DNA from: Gadus chalcogrammus
Lineage: Eukaryota > Chordata > Actinopteri > Gadiformes > Gadidae
DNA length: 64,000 nt
Assembly (NCBI RefSeq): GCF_026213295.1
Contig: NC_079426.1
Span: 14,285,192-14,349,191 of the forward strand
Reading direction: 5' to 3'
Every line of letters starts with the position of its first letter. The stretch's first letter is position 1. Positions 61,026 to 64,000 of this stretch are shown here, in pieces. A program made the translations under genes and the position numbers. The notes beneath the pieces were generated by a model. The model was not told the origin of the DNA. It worked only from the letters and a program-made list of their open reading frames with translations, and made no database searches.

Positions 61026-64000
61026 GGTGTTCATGGATGCCATACCCCAGTCCGCCTCACTCAGCAATACAGCCCATCGCCCTGCTCAGCCCCCTCCTCC
61101 CCGCCCCGTCCTCCCCGCCCCCTCCCCCCACCCCCCCTCCTCCCAGCCTCGTTGATGTGTTCCGAGGGAGCGTGCGGGGCTGTGGGAGTGTTGGGTTAGA
61201 TGGGGGGGGGGGGGGGGGTAACTCTGTGTTGTTCTATTTGCAGCCTGGTACGAGATGGAGGAGATACAGTGTGTTCAAAGGAAAATCGAAGACTTCAGAG
61301 GAACAACGATAACATCAACCCTGGCTCCGTAGTCGGCGGTATACACAGCCCCCACCTCCCCTCCCTCCCCCGAAGGCTGATTGGAATCCACCGAGGCACG
61401 AGCTCGCGTTAGCGGCCTTGCTCATTGACCCCAGCGGGTCACTCAAGGGGTCGAGGAAGAGGTGAAGGAGGTGTCACGGCGACAGGGAATGTGTTGTGAA
61501 AACAGATTTGCACTTTCCCCAGCCAGAGTTACTTCCTCGGTGAAACAGCATGCACAGTTCGCATTATCATTTGCATTTGTGATACGAAACAAGTTTACTT
61601 TGATCACATGTTTTTATAAACACCCCCATTATGCCATGAAGAAGAAAATTCTAGGAGAAGAGAAGGTGTGAGGATGGTGTTGGAAGTGGTCCAGAGTGTT
61701 ATCAAACGTTAACATGCCTGAGATGCCAGGGCTGGTTCTCTGCAGTGCTGCCAAGTATTCTTCCAAAAAAAAAAACGGTTTCAAGATGTTAATACACATG
61801 AGCAAACTAAGCATATGCTGTATAGTACAACGGTTAGAGCAATCAAGGAACAGCTTGGAGCTGAGTATTTTTTTTTTTTAACAAAAACGTAAACACTGGC
61901 ATTTGTTAGTTTCAGGCTAATGAAGATAAACCTTAATTGCCATTACTCTCTTTTCTTAACTTTAACCTACACTACATAGTACGGTTGCACATATGCTGCG
62001 GAGTGTGTAAAAATAAACAGACGAGTCGCCGACTGACAACAAGTACAAACAAAGAACTTCAAGTGGCTTGAAAAAGCCAATTAAAAGCTGAAACGCAGCC
62101 ATCCTGAACACTGCTCTCTCTCTCCCATTACAGTTCTACTATTGTTTGCTGCCATTGACGCTATTATTGTGGGAGGCTATGCACTTATTTTTAGTCAGAA
62201 GGAGCGGGATGAATAATCAGCCCTGTTTTATAATAACATCATCATTAGGAGAAAAAAATCTGTCTTGAGAGACGAAAAATAAAAGGACTTCAAACTGATC
62301 CAATTTAGACTCACGCCATTCAAGTACATGTGCATCAGATCTTCATAGAAGGCCTTTGAAAGGGATTTGATGTTTTCATACTGGCCTCTAGTTAACCTCT
62401 GTGTCTACAGAAATGCAACACAAGGAATCATGCATAGTAGGGGGCTGATTATGGTCAAGGAGGTTAAGGAACCCTTTCGTCCTTGCGGACCCCCCCCCTT
62501 TAACCCCTTATTACATTGTAAATCCATGTTTAAGTTAATAGTTTTAATTTTAACAAGCAAAGTTAAAAAGCCTACCTAGGCCTTCTTGTCTTGTAATAGA
62601 CAATGTTAACTAACTTAATTGGCAGATTTTTTTAAGATAAATCTGACGATATGAGAGAGACAGAGAAGGTGAACATAAGAGATAAGGGGACCTTTGGCCA
62701 AGAATATTAGTCTCTCCAATCTGCTCCTGAATGTAACCATGTCTTACCTTCAGAGTGCCAAAGCTGGGCTGTACGTTTGGAAAATATCAGATAAACCGGA
62801 CAGCAGATATGGGAGACACGTCCTAAACGGGGAAGAAATTAGATAAGGGGGGACCTATACTTTTACTTTCAGCCAAGAAGATTATTTCCTCCAATATTGT
62901 CCAAGATGTAACCCAGTCTTAAGTCCCCTGTGCCAGTGCCTGTTTGCGATTTTGAAAGAGATAGGAATGGGATAGAAATGACAGATTATATAGGAGATAC
63001 TACATGACAGGAGAGGTTGGCCATGCACAGCTAAACCCTTAGCTTCTCCGTCTCTCCAGTGTTTTAAACCCTCAAAAAATGCAACTTTTTATCAACCTGC
63101 TGAGCCCATTTTAGTTCTCATACCTTACGCATCTTTTGTGCTTCCTGCCCGCTCACGCCGTTCAACTCTAGTATTATTTTATTGTTCTGTATGTTCCTGC
63201 TACGGCCGCAATTGAACGACTTCTATATATTTATATTGAGGCAGAGGAGGCCCCAAATAATAATAGCTGTTCAAATGATGGCAGCTGTCAAAAACATTCT
63301 GCCTGCCCCTGACCCTGAACGGGTGCATCACGCCACAGCATCCAATGACTACTGGGACACTGTTTGTGCTGTGGACACCAGACACACATGGTGTCACGGA
63401 CGGGCGAGTCGCGACCAACAGAGGGGGCCATTAGGCCAAACATCGATGTTACATTTTCCAAATCCTTTCATTTCCATGACAAACTGCCGTTTGTCTCGTC
63501 TTCCCTCGGCTGCCACGAGTCGCTCGGGGGAACAAGATAATACCACGTTCCTGTTGGGACTCATTAGGAGATGGCAGGACACGTCAAATCACACGGATGA
63601 GAGTGGGCATGCTTGTGTGGGAATGCGTTTGTTTTATTTATCCCCCCCCCCCCCCCTCCTTTTCTTTGCCAACCTCAGCTGTCATCATTCCATTTCATTT
63701 TTCAGCTGAACGATAACTCCTCCCTGCGAGCTAGCAGTGAATCAAGGTTTGGTGACTTGACTGACAGCTCATTACTCTCCCCCTTAACACAAGACAACAA
63801 CCTTGACGTGGGGGGGGGGGGGGGGGGGGGGAGAAGTCAAGTTTAACTAATGTCATTCAAGGTGGTAGGTGGTGGTTGTGTGTGTGTTGTCTGTGTGTGT
63901 GTGTTTGTTTTTTTACGGTCAATGTAGGCATTTGCACACCACATCTGATTTTGTAGATCCGCAGATTCGGAATTGGTGTGTAAAGACCTTCAGGGAGGGG

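Larger units (their letters stand above)
56960..64000. other. Intergenic stretch downstream of hs3st1
   Basis: No exon recognised. Contains a GT/CGTG microsatellite (59643-59770), a 25-base tandem duplication (60061-60110), a MITE-like element (60746-61025), and mononucleotide G or C runs at 61201-61218, 63641-63657 and 63810-63831. The open frames in this region are short or low-complexity. Confidence 0.55.

Overview
The window is animal nuclear DNA, almost certainly from a teleost fish. Genes are sparse, coding sequence is split by GT-AG introns, long AC/GT, AG and AT microsatellites are frequent, and there is a dense layer of fish-type mobile elements (L2 LINE, hAT, PIF/Harbinger, an ISL2EU-like element and a THAP-transposase element). 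No bacterial operon, CRISPR array, rRNA or tRNA gene was seen.

The one recognisable host gene is a heparan sulfate 3-O-sulfotransferase of the HS3ST1 type (plus strand, complete 308-residue reading frame in one exon, 55581-56507). Its exon begins at a clear splice acceptor (55372-55373). A GC-rich block with a good splice donor at 38014/38015 is the best candidate for its non-coding first exon, which would give a 17.4 kb intron. The rest of the host sequence (1-3967, 4923-11692, 29539-36466, the intron and 56960-64000) shows no convincing exon.

11.7-29.5 kb is a transposon cluster. Its main element (11693-19202, about 7.5 kb, inverted ends) carries two convergent, intron-containing genes. 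On the minus strand, twelve exons join without a stop or frameshift into a 728-residue THAP-domain transposase, Kolobok-like in its motifs. On the plus strand, four exons encode a protein with the cysteine-rich domain otherwise known as the cytoplasmic 'ballast' of the P2X7 receptor; it has one nonsense codon. Each gene has a TGACGTCA site upstream. The left end has grown into a GTCGAC-rich array that includes a 224-bp-arm palindrome holding a piece of an integrase-like gene.

To the right lie a Harbinger-type element (19395-19935), an inverted L2 LINE (19955-24925) split by a 2.57 kb hAT-like insertion that carries a Harbinger transposase 3' end, and a 3.9 kb hAT-like element (25615-29530) that has itself received an ISL2EU-like element and a small hAT. 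Other deleted elements are at 3971-4919 (Harbinger, 3-bp TAA duplication), 36475-37356 (hAT, 8-bp duplication, a few hundred bases upstream of the presumed hs3st1 first exon), 43334-43645, 46807-46919 and about 60746-61025.
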